This document shows positions 53,560 through 63,459 of a stretch of 64,000 nucleotides of DNA, piece after piece (position 1 is the first letter of the stretch; each line of letters opens with the position of its first letter). The notes under the pieces were generated by a model. The model did not search any database. It worked only from the letters and a program-made list of their open reading frames with translations, and was not told where the DNA came from. The DNA comes from Candidatus Denitrolinea symbiosum. Lineage in GTDB: Bacteria > Chloroflexota > Anaerolineae > Anaerolineales > Villigracilaceae. The stretch is taken from contig BLAA01000001.1 of the NCBI GenBank assembly GCA_017312345.1, positions 2,356,001 through 2,420,000 of the forward strand, given 5' to 3'. Both the position numbers and the translations under genes were made by a program.

Positions 53560-54363
53560 TCAGACCAAAAACAGAACGACCAAACCAAAGATGTCGCCCA
53601 GAAAATGCGCAAGCCAAACGACCCAAAGGTTGTTGTGGCGGGCAAACAATATGCCGTAAAGCACGGAAGAGATCACGATCAAGGCGACATCTGTGAACAC
53701 AACGATGCCCGGACCCGGGGCAAAATGTGCCAGGCCAAACAGCAGCGACGCAATTGCGATGGCCGCCGGCGTACCGACGAATAGAGCCAAGCGTCCCTGA
53801 ATGAGGGTGCGGTAGGTCATCTCTTCACCGATCAAGGAAAATGCCAGCAGCGGAAGAAGGATTCCCCAGTTGATCCCGCTCTCGAACGGGAGCCGCGCTT
53901 GAATGTGCGCCAGGAATTCAGGGAAATATGCTTTTGCCCAGAGCACGGTTACAGGTTGGACGACGAATCCCAGGAACACGAACAAAACCCAGTCGGCGCG
54001 CAGAGCCGTCCAAAAAGTTCGCCCGTTGAAACCCAGGTCGCCCCAGGTCCGTTTGCGAAGCGGTCGCTCGATCAGCAGGTATGCCACCGGAAGCAGCGCA
54101 AACAGGGGTTTTACGCGCGGGATCAGCAACATGCCGGTCAGCATAATGACAGTGATGATGATCGTTTCAAATAGTATTCGGTTGGTTTTCATCGGTAGAT
54201 CCTTTCTCCACAGCGTTCCCACGCCACCGAGAACGATGCCGATGGCGAGTCCAAGCGTGATATTGCCCAGCGCGGCGCCCAGTGCAATGCCCAGCGCCAC
54301 CCCCACGCCCATCGGGATGGCCGCACGTTTTTTTGAATTTAGTCGAGAAATTTGCTTTTTCAT
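53560..54363 (-). CDS. CPBP intramembrane protease with an N-terminal glycine-zipper segment
   Basis: 267 residues from ATG 54363. After a basic start, residues 15-50 form a glycine-rich hydrophobic zipper (VGVALGIALGAALGNITLGL). The remaining part is a CPBP protease: LIGEEMTYRTLIQG (EExxxR) about 177, LLFGLAHFAPGPG and VVWLAHFLGDIFG for the histidines. The zipper resembles the separate 59-residue protein encoded just upstream at 54433, so this gene may have arisen by fusion or duplication of that peptide with a protease. Confidence 0.8.
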   Translation of the reverse strand: MKKQISRLNSKKRAAIPMGVGVALGIALGAALGNITLGLAIGIVLGGVGTLWRKDLPMKTNRILFETIIITVIMLTGMLLIPRVKPLFALLPVAYLLIERPLRKRTWGDLGFNGRTFWTALRADWVLFVFLGFVVQPVTVLWAKAYFPEFLAHIQARLPFESGINWGILLPLLAFSLIGEEMTYRTLIQGRLALFVGTPAAIAIASLLFGLAHFAPGPGIVVFTDVALIVISSVLYGILFARHNNLWVVWLAHFLGDIFGLVVLFLV

Positions 54364-54432
54364 GGGTTTGATTTCACTCCTGTAGTTCTTGTCAGTGTGG
54401 ACAGTGTTGCCGCTGTCCACACTGTCTTAAAG

Positions 54433-54612
54433 TTATTGACGCCCGGTTCTTTCTTGCGCAGCCGCGGCGATGAACCAGCCGATGAACAACCCGCCAAGTG
54501 CGCCTCCGGCCATGCCGAGAAGGGTATTCCCGATGGCTGGGCCAAAGGATGTTCCGAAGACCGTCCCAATGACCAAGCCCAAAACGATATAGAGTGCGAA
54601 TTTCTTGTCCAT
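54433..54612 (-). CDS. 59-residue glycine-zipper membrane peptide
   Basis: Starts MDKKFALYIVLGLVIGTVFG behind AGGAGAAAAA and ends AAAAQERTGRQ. The body is two helices with a glycine at nearly every fourth residue (GTSFGPAIGNTLLGMAGGAL), a glycine-zipper pattern that favours membrane helix packing. It shares the GPAIGNTLLG-type core with the N-terminus of the adjacent CPBP protease. Function unknown. Confidence 0.65.
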   Translation of the reverse strand: MDKKFALYIVLGLVIGTVFGTSFGPAIGNTLLGMAGGALGGLFIGWFIAAAAQERTGRQ

Positions 54613-54633
54613 TTTTTCTCCTTTCAGTGGGAT

Positions 54634-55488
54634 TTATTCCTTGATATTTCTGAGCAACAACGCGACCATGACCAGATTGACAGTCGCGATCGCGGGAAAT
54701 ATGATGAGTTCCACGACGCTGGTCGCTGCGCCGATCCGCGCCATGTTGCGAGCCATCAAACTGACGGCAGTCCCCATCGTCAGGAACTTGAGCAAACTCA
54801 CCGAAGCCAGCAGATAACCCCACGCTCTTCTGCGCAACAGCAGGATGCCTGACAGTATGCACAGCGGCGCGACAACCCCCAGGTCCATCGCCTGGATGAA
54901 CATGCTGGTAACGTTTTCCAGGACAGGGACGGCATTCGGGGCAAAGGTCGCGGCAACTCGTCCCAGCCATGCCAGCAAGAGGAAAGCCGCGGCGAAGAAA
55001 AGCAGACCAGCGATCCAGCCGCGCGGCAGCCCTGCGGAGAAGCGCTCGGGGAGCGTCTTCAAATCGAATGACATCATGCTCAAGATGAAGGCAAACAGGC
55101 TCGCGCTGAATATGGCGACATAGACCAGGAACAACTTGTTGTACGCCGCGCCAAAACACATCGTAATGTAGGTGTAAAGGACAAAGCCCAGCGTGCCGGT
55201 CAGGAGCAGGCGGCCGCGCAGCGATCCGCGAAGGGTTAGCCAAAGCGAAACGGCGAGCAATGGCAGCCCAAGCAAGAGCGTCACAAGGTCGTTGGCTTGC
55301 ATCTGAGCGGCGGAACTGACCGTGTCCCAGTGATAGAGACCGCGCGCGTTGATGGTCACCTGTTCACCGCGGAAGTTGGTCAACAGATAAGGTTGTCCTT
55401 CGCCCGGAAGCAGGCCCGCCAGCGCGGCGATGAGCGTCAGCAGGATGATCACGGGAACGAGCCATTTGAGAGTTGGATTGATGTTCAT
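54634..55488 (-). CDS. membrane protein of unknown function
   Basis: 284 residues with about eight membrane helices and an outside loop (about 28-60: GEGQPYLLTNFRGEQVTINA). No family is recognised; the helix count and the loop with WDTVSSAAQMQANDL suggest a channel or receptor-like protein. Twenty-one bases separate it from the glycine-zipper gene, so it is likely transcribed with it. RBS CAGGAGATGAAGG before ATG 55488. Confidence 0.6.
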   Translation of the reverse strand: MNINPTLKWLVPVIILLTLIAALAGLLPGEGQPYLLTNFRGEQVTINARGLYHWDTVSSAAQMQANDLVTLLLGLPLLAVSLWLTLRGSLRGRLLLTGTLGFVLYTYITMCFGAAYNKLFLVYVAIFSASLFAFILSMMSFDLKTLPERFSAGLPRGWIAGLLFFAAAFLLLAWLGRVAATFAPNAVPVLENVTSMFIQAMDLGVVAPLCILSGILLLRRRAWGYLLASVSLLKFLTMGTAVSLMARNMARIGAATSVVELIIFPAIATVNLVMVALLLRNIKE

Positions 55489-55545
55489 GTCTATATTCCT
55501 TCATCTCCTGCAAGGGCAGTGTGATGATATTCGTCAAAGAGACAT

Positions 55546-56124
55546 TCAGTTCCAAAATAGAAATGCTTCGGAACCCGCCGCGCATAGCAGGCTGAGAAAT
55601 CCGGCGCCCATCACCAGGAATTCAGCCCAAGTAAATTGAATGTCCTTGATTTTCCTGGTTTCCGCCCATGTTTTTGCCGGAAACGTATCGGCAACGAGAA
55701 GCGATTTTGATAAGGTGGCGGCGCAGATCAAGACATAGGCGGTCGTTTCCCACAGCCCAATGCGCAGGAAGGCGGCGTTTGCCGCCGCGACGGTGGGGAA
55801 CGGCTCCATAAAGTTGTTGGTCCCGGCCGTCCAGCCGATCACAATGGCCTGATAGATCAGAATCGCCAGACCCGGCGTGAAGCTGCCGAAGCGGACAAAA
55901 ATATTCCCGGCCGCGATGAGGAACAACAACAGGAGATTGTGGCCCAGGATGAACCAGAAAACCGGCCAGCCCGTTTCCCGCTGAACGTCGACGCCCGCGT
56001 TCCAGGCTTGTGGATGCGTAATCCAGCCGAGCGCAAATACTGACCACAAGACCAGCATGAATGCCAGCCAGAGGATCAGGCTGCGGGGGATCACATTCAT
56101 GGTCGTAAGCTTCTGCATTTTCAT
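55546..56124 (-). CDS. membrane protein, possibly SpoIIM-like
   Basis: 192 residues from ATG 56124, which overlaps the stop of the upstream gene (ATGA). Five membrane helices. The NLLLLFLIAAGNIFVRFGSF and LAILIYQAIVIGWTAGTNNF segments recall the stage II sporulation protein M superfamily, in which conserved Asn and Gly lie at helix starts. The similarity is judged by eye and is weak. Part of the same tight block with the genes at 56121 and 56489. Confidence 0.5.
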   Translation of the reverse strand: MKMQKLTTMNVIPRSLILWLAFMLVLWSVFALGWITHPQAWNAGVDVQRETGWPVFWFILGHNLLLLFLIAAGNIFVRFGSFTPGLAILIYQAIVIGWTAGTNNFMEPFPTVAAANAAFLRIGLWETTAYVLICAATLSKSLLVADTFPAKTWAETRKIKDIQFTWAEFLVMGAGFLSLLCAAGSEAFLFWN

Positions 56125-56492
56125 GCGTGCGGGCCCAACCACAGCCACGCCAGGATGGCGGCATCGATGACGGCGCCGGCCGCCGCAACCTTCCAATCCA
56201 GGACGGTGAGCGCCAACGAGAACACCGCTGCGCCCATCAGCGCCGGGCGATGCCAACCCCGGCCTGCCAGCAGCGCGACCGCGGCAGCGACAAAACCGAT
56301 TGCCGCAAGCGCCCAGAGCGCGCCGTAAAGCGCCATCCCGTTTTCACCCAAATCCCAGCGGCCGTCGAGCAGGGTGGTTTTGTATTCCAACCCTTGCACA
56401 GCGCCCAGTTTCATGTACGTCACCGTGCCCATCAGATGGATGAGGCCGTGCAGGGTGAGAGCCAAAGCGATAACGATGGATAGGATTTTCAT
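56121..56492 (-). CDS. small four-helix membrane protein
   Basis: 123 residues with four hydrophobic helices and a polar loop (GAVQGLEYKTTLLDGRWDLG). No family recognised. It overlaps its neighbours on both sides by four bases (ATGA), so it is translated in a coupled unit between a stand-alone receiver protein and the SpoIIM-like membrane protein. Confidence 0.6.
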   Translation of the reverse strand: MKILSIVIALALTLHGLIHLMGTVTYMKLGAVQGLEYKTTLLDGRWDLGENGMALYGALWALAAIGFVAAAVALLAGRGWHRPALMGAAVFSLALTVLDWKVAAAGAVIDAAILAWLWLGPHA

Positions 56493-56872
56493 GGGATCTC
56501 CTGTAAGTTGTTCGACCTTGAAAGTATTTGATTCAATGCGGCGATGAACGACTCGGCTGAAAGCTGCTTGGAGATGAAACCGTCCAAGCCATGTTCCTTT
56601 GCCGCCTTTTCATCTTCCGGCTTGACGCTGAGCGCTACCAGCGTTGCAGCGGGACAACATTCGCGCAGGGTGCGGATCAGCCGCTGGGGATGCAGGCCGG
56701 GCAGACTCCAATCCAACAGGATGACGTCCGGGGCATGTTGGCAGACCTGGGCGAGCAGGCTTTCCGCCGAGCGTGCCTCACCTGCGACCTTTATTTCCGA
56801 TTGCTGCTCCATCGCCAGGCGCAGGGCGTCCAGCACATGTTTTTCGCTTTCCGCAAGGAGGACGGTCTTCAT
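56489..56872 (-). CDS. stand-alone response-regulator receiver domain
   Basis: 127 residues from ATG 56872. The receiver fold is complete: LLAESEKHVLDALRLAME (an Asp is replaced by Ala/Glu at the usual DD pocket), phospho-acceptor Asp in VILLDWSLPGL (about 51), and SKQLSAESF near the Lys position. No output domain follows. Such single-domain regulators pass phosphate or act by protein contact. It belongs to the membrane-protein block, not the kinase pair at 57551. Confidence 0.75.
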   Translation of the reverse strand: MKTVLLAESEKHVLDALRLAMEQQSEIKVAGEARSAESLLAQVCQHAPDVILLDWSLPGLHPQRLIRTLRECCPAATLVALSVKPEDEKAAKEHGLDGFISKQLSAESFIAALNQILSRSNNLQEIP

Positions 56873-56912
56873 GTGGCGCTCCAGGCTTGACCTCGGTTGC
56901 TGTCTGGAAGGG

Positions 56913-56947
56913 GGGCTCCCCGGCCATGCTCGCGCGGCGGGGAGCCC
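56913..56947. terminator. hairpin between the DUF3828-like gene and the receiver gene
   Basis: GGGCTCCCC and GGGGAGCCC form a nine-base perfect stem around a 17-base loop. On the minus strand it comes after the stop at 56971 and is followed by CCCCTTCC, so it may end transcription, although the usual run of T is lacking. Confidence 0.5.
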
Positions 56948-56970
56948 TTTCGATTGCTCTGCCTCGCCGG

Positions 56971-57420
56971 TTAGCGGCTGCAGACGACCTTGTCGATGGA
57001 CCAGGCGTCGCCGGCCTTCACCAGCTCGACCGTGAGCCTGTGGCCCGTGAAGTTCGTGGTCACTTCGACCGAAGCCCGTTCGCCGGAAACCTGGGCGGGG
57101 TGCGCGGTCACTTCGTTGGGCGCATCCTGAGCGCACAAGACCGGGTCGACCCTCCACTCACCGCTTCGGGTGAAATCGTCCAGATGGGCGATGAACGCCG
57201 GGCTCAGCAGCACGTTGTCCTGGTACGCTTTGTCCGCCAGCGGATTGCCCTGGTACGACACGTACCAGTCGTAGAACAGTTGGACGACCTGCTCGGGCGC
57301 CGGTGGCTTGATTTCCTGCGCTGTCCCGTACAGGATGGGGGGCAGGATCACAAAGAGCAGCGTGGCGGCAGCGACTGCGACCAGGATGATCAGAAACGCG
57401 ACTTGATTCTTGTTCTTCAT
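56971..57420 (-). CDS. DUF3828-like secreted/anchored protein
   Basis: 149 residues from ATG 57420. One N-terminal membrane helix (FLIILVAVAAATLLFVILPP), then a small alpha-beta domain (EQVVQLFYDWYVSYQGNPLA, and a C-terminal HRLTVELVKAGDAWSIDKVV) typical of DUF3828/NTF2-like lipoprotein domains. The strands with WSIDKVVC end the fold. Role unknown; it faces outside the membrane. Flanked by hairpins at 56913 and 57486, so probably a single-gene unit. Confidence 0.6.
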   Translation of the reverse strand: MKNKNQVAFLIILVAVAAATLLFVILPPILYGTAQEIKPPAPEQVVQLFYDWYVSYQGNPLADKAYQDNVLLSPAFIAHLDDFTRSGEWRVDPVLCAQDAPNEVTAHPAQVSGERASVEVTTNFTGHRLTVELVKAGDAWSIDKVVCSR

Positions 57421-57485
57421 TTTTCTTTTTCTCCTATCACGCTGAAACACGATTTGCTTCAGTCTGGCTTTAGTTTAAAAGAACA

Positions 57486-57516
57486 ACTCCCCGGCCGCAT
57501 CCGCCTGCCGGGGAGT
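57486..57516 (-). terminator. terminator after the response regulator
   Basis: A 10-bp perfect stem (ACTCCCCGGC/GCCGGGGAGT) with an 11-base loop, followed on the minus strand by TGTTCTTTT. It lies about 35 bases after the response-regulator stop at 57551. Confidence 0.7.
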
Positions 57517-57543
57517 CTTCGTGCTGTACTATGGTATGGTCTT

Positions 57544-57565
57544 CGCCTGGTCACTTGACCAGGCG
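57544..57565. repeat. palindrome over the response-regulator stop codon
   Basis: CGCCTGGTCA and TGACCAGGCG form a 10-bp inverted repeat that includes the last codons and stop of the gene at 57551. It carries the same TGGTCA-N2-TGACCA core as 47109-47122. Confidence 0.4.
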
Positions 57566-58195
57566 CTTTTGCAAAGCGATGGACACCGCCTCGGTGCGGC
57601 TGGCCGCATTGAGCTTGGAGAGGATGCTGCTGACGTGGAACTTGGCGGTCGAAACGCTGACCACCAATCGCTCGGCGATCTGCTGGTTGTTCAGACCCTC
57701 CACCATGAGGGCCAACACTTCGCGCTCGCGGACGGTGAGATCGAAGCCGGGATTTTCGGCGGGCGCGCGGGTGGACTGGATCAGGACCTGCGCGGCTTCT
57801 GAGGCGAGGGTGGGTTTGCCCGCGGCGGCGGCGCGAATAGCGTGGGCCAGTTCATCGGCGGAAACATCCTTGAGCAGGTAGCCGATGGCGCCCGCCTGCA
57901 GCGCTCCCTCGACCATCTCCCTCTCTTTGAAACTGGTCAACGCGATCACCTGAACGGCCGGATATTTCTCACGGATTAATTTTGTGGCGGTCACGCCGTC
58001 CATGCCTGGCATCATCAAATCCATGAGGACGACATCGGGCCGGGTCTGCTGACACATAGCAACGGCGCGTTCCCCGCTGGAGGCCTCTCCAGCCAGTTCA
58101 AGGTCGTCATGGGCCAGCAGAAAAGCGCCCAGCCCGCTGCGCACGACCGCATGGTCGTCCACCAGCATCACGCGAATGGTTTTGGCTTCACTCAT
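57551..58195 (-). CDS. NarL/FixJ-type response regulator
   Basis: 214 residues. Receiver pocket VDDHAVVRSGLG, phospho-acceptor Asp in DVVLMDLMMPGMDG, Lys in YLLKDVSADELA, then the LuxR helix-turn-helix (LTVREREVLALMVEGLNNQQ and VVSVSTAKFHVSSILSKL). The start ATG overlaps the kinase stop (ATGA). Partner of the kinase at 58192. Likely target genes are the membrane block and the glycosyltransferase/protease genes downstream. Confidence 0.95.
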   Translation of the reverse strand: MSEAKTIRVMLVDDHAVVRSGLGAFLLAHDDLELAGEASSGERAVAMCQQTRPDVVLMDLMMPGMDGVTATKLIREKYPAVQVIALTSFKEREMVEGALQAGAIGYLLKDVSADELAHAIRAAAAGKPTLASEAAQVLIQSTRAPAENPGFDLTVREREVLALMVEGLNNQQIAERLVVSVSTAKFHVSSILSKLNAASRTEAVSIALQKRLVK

Positions 58196-59742
58196 GTCTC
58201 TTTCTCCTCATCGGGCGCTTGCCAGTTCAAGTGCAACCGTGTCCCGCGCCCGGGGCGACTCGCAACTTCCAACCGTGAGCCGATACTGCGGGCGCGCTCC
58301 CGCATGATGCCCAGACCGAGGCCCTCATGTTCAAGCGTTTGAGCGTCAAACCCTACCCCATCGTCCTGTATCGTCAAATCCATTTTCCCGGGCTCGCCAT
58401 CCAACCTCACCCGTACCTGCGCGGCTTCGGCATGTCTGGCGATGTTGTTGAACGCTTCCTGGGCGATACGATAGAACGCCTCCTTGACCTCCACAGGCGG
58501 ATTATAGGAAACGCTGCGTTCAAACCTGACCTGTAACCGGGTGCGCGCGATAAAAGCGTTGACCTGATGCTCGAGCAGGTCGCCCAAATCCGTGTCCGCC
58601 AGCGCGGCCGGGCGCAACTCCACGAGCAGGGTGCGCATCTCCGAGAGCGCGCCGCGCGTCAGTTGACGCAGTTCCTCCAGGCGGCGACGGCCTTCGTCGG
58701 GATTCCGCTCCCAGATTTTGGGCAGCACATCCGCGATCATGCTGGATGAGAACAGTGTCTGCGTGACCGCATCGTGCAGATCGCGCGCCAGACGGTTGCG
58801 TTCGGCGGCGACCGCGGCCTGTTCACTCTTGGCAAAAAGCCGCGCGTTTTCGACGGCGACGCCCAGTTGATCTGCGATGGATTGGAACAACGCCAGTTGG
58901 GCGGTCGAGAACGCGCCTCCCTGGGAGCCAACGATCACCAACACCCCCAGCCGGTCTCCCCGACTTTCGAGCGGGATCAACGCCCCAGGCTCAAGCAAAC
59001 CTTCCTCAGGATTTGGCGCAACATACAAGGCCGCGCCGTCATCCAGGACCGACCGGCAGGTCGAAAGCATTTTCTCCAGGTCGTCCGACGCGACGTCCCG
59101 TACGGGGCGAAGCGAGTACGGGATCAGTTCGCCGGTGGGTTCGTCGAGCAGCATCACCCCTGCGCGGGACGCGCCGACCAGGGCAACGATCAGGTCGAGG
59201 GTGGTCGCGAGCGTTTCCTTTAAGTCCAATGATCGGTTGGCCGCCGCGGTCACATCCAGCAGGACCTGCAATTCCCGCGTGCGTTCCGCGATGAGGCGCT
59301 CCAGGTTTTGCTGGAGCTTCGTCTGCTCGGTCACGTCCACGGCGATGTTCAAGATGCCGACGGTTTCGTCGTTCTTGATCAGCGGCGCGAGAACGATATT
59401 CCAATAGGTGACAGTTTCATCTGATTGCAGGCGAAATCCGTTTTTCCGCACAACTTCGCCTGTCAGGGCGCGTTCGAATAATGGCCGGATCGCTGTCTCT
59501 GTGCCGGGCAGATGCTCAAAGTAGCCGATGCCCGGCGCCAGCGGCGCGCCCGTTGACGGAGTGTAGCGCGCCGCAAACTCGCCCCAGGTTGGGTTGTAGC
59601 GTTGGATGCGAAATTCCCTGTCCAGGATGGCGATGCCCATTGGCATGCGTTTGAAAAGCAGCTCCAACAGGTCGGCCTGCCAGCCGTTTTCGCGGTTGGA
59701 CGGTTCTTCGGAAGGGAATTGGAACTCATCCCGAACTTTCAT
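58192..59742 (-). CDS. soluble sensor histidine kinase (PAS + GAF + HisKA_3)
   Basis: 516 residues with no membrane helices, so cytoplasmic. PAS domain (about 28-140: MPMGIAILDREFRIQRYNPT), GAF domain (about 165-310: DLIVALVGASRAGVMLLDEP), HisKA_3 with His in RNRLARDLHDAVTQTLFSSS (about 320), and ATPase domain (FNNIARHAEAA, IQDDGVGFDAQ, RERARSIGSRLEV). The PAS residues may hold a small ligand or haem/flavin; no cofactor-binding Cys or His stands out. A typical LiaS/NarX-like cytoplasmic sensor. Confidence 0.92.
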   Translation of the reverse strand: MKVRDEFQFPSEEPSNRENGWQADLLELLFKRMPMGIAILDREFRIQRYNPTWGEFAARYTPSTGAPLAPGIGYFEHLPGTETAIRPLFERALTGEVVRKNGFRLQSDETVTYWNIVLAPLIKNDETVGILNIAVDVTEQTKLQQNLERLIAERTRELQVLLDVTAAANRSLDLKETLATTLDLIVALVGASRAGVMLLDEPTGELIPYSLRPVRDVASDDLEKMLSTCRSVLDDGAALYVAPNPEEGLLEPGALIPLESRGDRLGVLVIVGSQGGAFSTAQLALFQSIADQLGVAVENARLFAKSEQAAVAAERNRLARDLHDAVTQTLFSSSMIADVLPKIWERNPDEGRRRLEELRQLTRGALSEMRTLLVELRPAALADTDLGDLLEHQVNAFIARTRLQVRFERSVSYNPPVEVKEAFYRIAQEAFNNIARHAEAAQVRVRLDGEPGKMDLTIQDDGVGFDAQTLEHEGLGLGIMRERARSIGSRLEVASRPGRGTRLHLNWQAPDEEKET

Positions 59743-60040
59743 GCTTTGAGTGTACTGGTATTCGGGGCGATGGAATATTTACAAATTTCCCCAATTTTTA
59801 CGCTAAAAATCCCGATTCGTTTCCTGCAGCGCAGACGAAGCGGTTTTTCAGTCGGGATTCATACTCTATGTAAACGAAATTTATACCCGTATACAAGATA
59901 TGTACCGCGCGGGGATTATGTTTGTTCAGATTTAATCTTCATCCTCGTCCACATCACTGAAAAACTCATTTGGCGGGATGAATAGCGACTCGTTGGGAGT
60001 GCGTCTCGGTGGTGTGGCGGCGGGATGGTGCGCATGACGG
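59743..60040. other. intergenic stretch, no confident gene
   Basis: Mostly AT-rich. On the minus strand, 60030 to 59932, one frame reads TPPRRTPNESLFIPPNEFFS and ends with an acidic DVDEDED before TAA, in protein-like style. It lacks a start codon and overlaps the end of the SNF2 gene in another frame, so it may be an alternative tail of that gene. Nothing else is seen. Confidence 0.3.
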
Positions 60041-63000
60041 CTAACTGAACAGATCCTTCACATCGTCCCGCGTGAGCGACTTGAAGAAACTGGCCTCGGT
60101 AGTGATGAGACTTTTGACCAGGGCGCGTTTCTTCTCTTGCAATTGCAAAATCTTTTCCTCCACCGTGTCACGCGCGATGATCTTGTAGACGAAGACGGGT
60201 TTGTCCTGGCCGATGCGATGGGCGCGGTCGCTGGCCTGCATTTCCACGGCGGGATTCCACCACGGGTCGAGATGGATGACGTAATCGGCGGCGGTCAGGT
60301 TCAAGCCTACGCCACCAGCTTTCAGGCTGATGAGGAAGAACGGGAACGACGGGTCATTTTGGAATTGGTCAACGCGTGATTGGCGGTTGGGAGTCTGCCC
60401 GTCGAGATAGACGTACTTGATCTTGCGTTCGTCGAGTTCGCGCTTGAGTAGTTTAAGCGTCACGACGAATTGCGAGAAGACCAGCGCCTTGTGTCCCTCG
60501 GCTTGCAGCGTCTCCAGCGTTTCGAGCAGGACCTCGAACTTGGGCGCGTTGCCCTTGTATTTTTTGTCCACCAATGCGGGATGGATGGCGATCTGCCGCA
60601 GGCGCAACAACCCTTCGAGAATCTTGAAGCGCACGTCGTTCATGCCTGCGCTCTCGATCAGGCCGAGCAGTTCGGCGCGGTACTTTTCGCGGGTCTGCGC
60701 GTACAACTTTTTCTGCGCGGCGTCCATGTCGGTGTAGACGATGCGTTCGGTGCGCGGCGGCAGTTCGGGCGCAACCTGTTCTTTGGTGCGGCGCAGGATG
60801 AAGGGGTAGACCAACTTTCGCAGGGTCTTGGCCGCCTCTTCGTCGCCCTTCGCTTCGATGGGATTCGCAAACGCGCTCTTGAAGTAATCCATGTTGCCGA
60901 GCAGGCCAGGATTCAAAAACGCGAACTGCGACCACAACTCAAAGGTGTTGTTCTCTACGGGCGTTCCCGTCATCACGAGGCGGTGGTCGGCGTGGAGCAG
61001 GCGCGCGGCCTTGGCGCTCTTCGCCAGCGGATTTTTGATGGCCTGCGATTCGTCCAGGATCACGTAATGGAATTTGTACTCGCACAGCAACTCCACGTCG
61101 CGCAACATCGTGCCGTAGGTGGTCAGCACCACATCGTAGTCGTTGAAGATGGATGTGTCCTTTTGACGGAAGTTGCCCATGTATTCGAGGAAGCGCAGAC
61201 TGGGTGTGAACTTCTCGGACTCTCTCTGCCAATTGGCGATCAGACTCTTCGGGACGATGAGGAGGCTCGCTTCTTTCTTGACCTCAGCCTGTTCCTTCAA
61301 CGCCTGGAGGTAGGTCAACACCTGGACGGTTTTGCCGAGTCCCATGTCATCGGCGAGGACGCCGCCGAATTTGTAGTCGCGCAGGAAGTGCAGCCAGTCG
61401 AAGCCGTGCTTTTGGTAGGGGCGCAGTTCGCCGGTGAATCCGCTGGGGAGGGCGCGTGGCTCGATCCGCTCGAAGGTGCGGAAACGCTCGCGGCGTTCGC
61501 GCCACTCCGCAGTAGCCCCCTGCGGGGATGATATCTGAATCGAGGCGTCGTCTTCGAGCAGGGAATCCAACAGGGACAGGTGAACGTCCGCCACGCGGAA
61601 TCCGTCCTCGGTCTCCTCCGCCAGATTCCAGAGATGTTTGTATTTCTCCAGCCACTCGTCGGGGATTTGCCCCACCGAGCCGTCTGCCAGTTTGATGTAC
61701 CGTTCGCCGCGTTTGAGCGCCTTGCGGACATCGTGGAAGGACATTTGCTGGTCGCCAAATTCGACGATGGTTTTGAGATCGAACCAATCTATGCCCGAGG
61801 TGATGTTGACGCGCAAAGTGGCGTTGGCGCGGTTGATCTTGCCGAGTTTGAGATTCTCCTCGCCGTAAATTTCAAAGCCCGCCTGCGCGAGGAGCGGAAC
61901 CGAGTGGAGCAGAAAATCGAAGGGATGGGCGCGAGCGCGCAGTTCGAGCGTGCCGAAGGGGAAGGCGGAACCCGCGCGCTTGAGTCGGAAATTTGGGTCG
62001 GTGAGCAGTTGATAGAAATATTGCTCGCGCTCGGGCTGGCGGCGGATGCGGACGAGTTCCCACGAATCGGGGACGGTCTCGACAGATTGGGTCTCGCCCG
62101 TTTTGGACGCGGCCGCCTCGTAGTCCGCGTAGCCGAAGCGCAGGTCGGCGCGCAGGGTCTTATCCTTGTTGTCGTCGTGCAGGTAGAGGCGCGGGACGGG
62201 CGGTACTTGAATGTCGTGCCATTTTACGAGGTCGCTTTTGATGGGGAGCACTTGCGCGATGCGCGCGAAGTAGCGCTCGCGAAAATCGTCTGCTTGCTGG
62301 ATGGGAATTTCGATGGGAAACGAAGGCAGGATGGACAGCGCGTGGATACTGCGAAGTTGGGCGAGATGATCGTCCATGAGAATCCAACCTGGATGATTGG
62401 GAGAGACGATCTCGACCTGTTTGTTGATGTAGTTAAATTGTCCGTTGTATTCATAGCCCGCGCGTAGGGCGAGTTTGGTCTCGTCGCGCTGGATGTCAAT
62501 TTTTACTTCGACGGGGTTGGGCAGGAGGTAAATGCGGCGTTCGAGTTTATCGGGGTAACGACTGCCGAGGAACATTGGCACATCGAGTTTGGCGAGGATG
62601 GAAAGATACATGGGCAGGTTGCTGGTTCCTATTCCATATTGCATGGAGTTGGAAAGGATGTTCAAGACCGAGGCTGATTCAGTGTCCATGTTCAAACAGC
62701 CCGCAGGGTTCACTTGGCGGAAGATCCGTTCGCTGACCTTGAGCCAATTCTTGCTGGTTTCGAGGAAGTGGTTGATCTCTTGCGGAGATTTTTTCTCCGC
62801 GCCTGCGATGCGATACCAGTCTTCAGATTTGATGATGAGCGGTTCGAGGGAATAAAAATATTCTGGGCGATAGGCGCTGCCATAGCCATAGTAGCCCATC
62901 TGCGTGCGTGTCAGGAAAACAGCCGCCACGTAACGCGCCAGATGCGGCGAGGAGGAACGCGGCGACGCAAGCGAAAGCGTTTCATCCAGTTTTTTTTGCC

Positions 63001-63403
63001 AATTCTGAGAGGACTGTTGAGCGGGCGGAGGAGCAGGTTTTCTTACATTTTGAAAATCTTCATCATCATCATCTTCTTCATCATCCCAATCTTCCTCTTC
63101 GTCGTCTTTGAGATACTCGCTCAACTCCAACGCGGCCGCGATCATGTGTTTGCAGAAATTGCCATCATCCGCGTAGGGACAGTCGCATTCGAAGGCGAGA
63201 TCGCCCTTCTTGTCCACTTTGATCTCAACGGTGTACTCGTTCGAGTCGCCGTCCACGAGAATGATGGCCTTGCTGTCAGAGATGAGAGTTACATCCCAGG
63301 CGCGGTTTTCCTTGTAGTAGGCGCGCCCGCGCTGGATGGAGCCCGAGTCGGCGTAACGGGAGTAGGGGAAACTGTCGAGAAGTAGGGATGTGAGCGCGGG
63401 CAT
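60041..63403 (-). CDS. SWIM zinc-finger SNF2-family helicase
   Basis: About 1120 residues from ATG 63403; a non-ATG start at 63457 is possible and no RBS decides. N-terminal SWIM zinc finger ([20 protein letters not shown], about 70), an acidic linker ([17 protein letters not shown]), a long HepA-type middle, then the SNF2 helicase: Walker [17 protein letters not shown]-like [16 protein letters not shown], and the C-lobe ([54 protein letters not shown]). This is the RapA/HepA-like group that remodels protein-DNA complexes, often in DNA repair. It ends 60 bases before the next clear feature. Confidence 0.9.
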   Translation of the reverse strand: MPALTSLLLDSFPYSRYADSGSIQRGRAYYKENRAWDVTLISDSKAIILVDGDSNEYTVEIKVDKKGDLAFECDCPYADDGNFCKHMIAAALELSEYLKDDEEEDWDDEEDDDDEDFQNVRKPAPPPAQQSSQNWQKKLDETLSLASPRSSSPHLARYVAAVFLTRTQMGYYGYGSAYRPEYFYSLEPLIIKSEDWYRIAGAEKKSPQEINHFLETSKNWLKVSERIFRQVNPAGCLNMDTESASVLNILSNSMQYGIGTSNLPMYLSILAKLDVPMFLGSRYPDKLERRIYLLPNPVEVKIDIQRDETKLALRAGYEYNGQFNYINKQVEIVSPNHPGWILMDDHLAQLRSIHALSILPSFPIEIPIQQADDFRERYFARIAQVLPIKSDLVKWHDIQVPPVPRLYLHDDNKDKTLRADLRFGYADYEAAASKTGETQSVETVPDSWELVRIRRQPEREQYFYQLLTDPNFRLKRAGSAFPFGTLELRARAHPFDFLLHSVPLLAQAGFEIYGEENLKLGKINRANATLRVNITSGIDWFDLKTIVEFGDQQMSFHDVRKALKRGERYIKLADGSVGQIPDEWLEKYKHLWNLAEETEDGFRVADVHLSLLDSLLEDDASIQISSPQGATAEWRERRERFRTFERIEPRALPSGFTGELRPYQKHGFDWLHFLRDYKFGGVLADDMGLGKTVQVLTYLQALKEQAEVKKEASLLIVPKSLIANWQRESEKFTPSLRFLEYMGNFRQKDTSIFNDYDVVLTTYGTMLRDVELLCEYKFHYVILDESQAIKNPLAKSAKAARLLHADHRLVMTGTPVENNTFELWSQFAFLNPGLLGNMDYFKSAFANPIEAKGDEEAAKTLRKLVYPFILRRTKEQVAPELPPRTERIVYTDMDAAQKKLYAQTREKYRAELLGLIESAGMNDVRFKILEGLLRLRQIAIHPALVDKKYKGNAPKFEVLLETLETLQAEGHKALVFSQFVVTLKLLKRELDERKIKYVYLDGQTPNRQSRVDQFQNDPSFPFFLISLKAGGVGLNLTAADYVIHLDPWWNPAVEMQASDRAHRIGQDKPVFVYKIIARDTVEEKILQLQEKKRALVKSLITTEASFFKSLTRDDVKDLFS

Positions 63404-63459
63404 GGCGGGGGTAGTATATCCAACAGTACGTCCCAAGGGGAAATACTTTTCAGACAATT

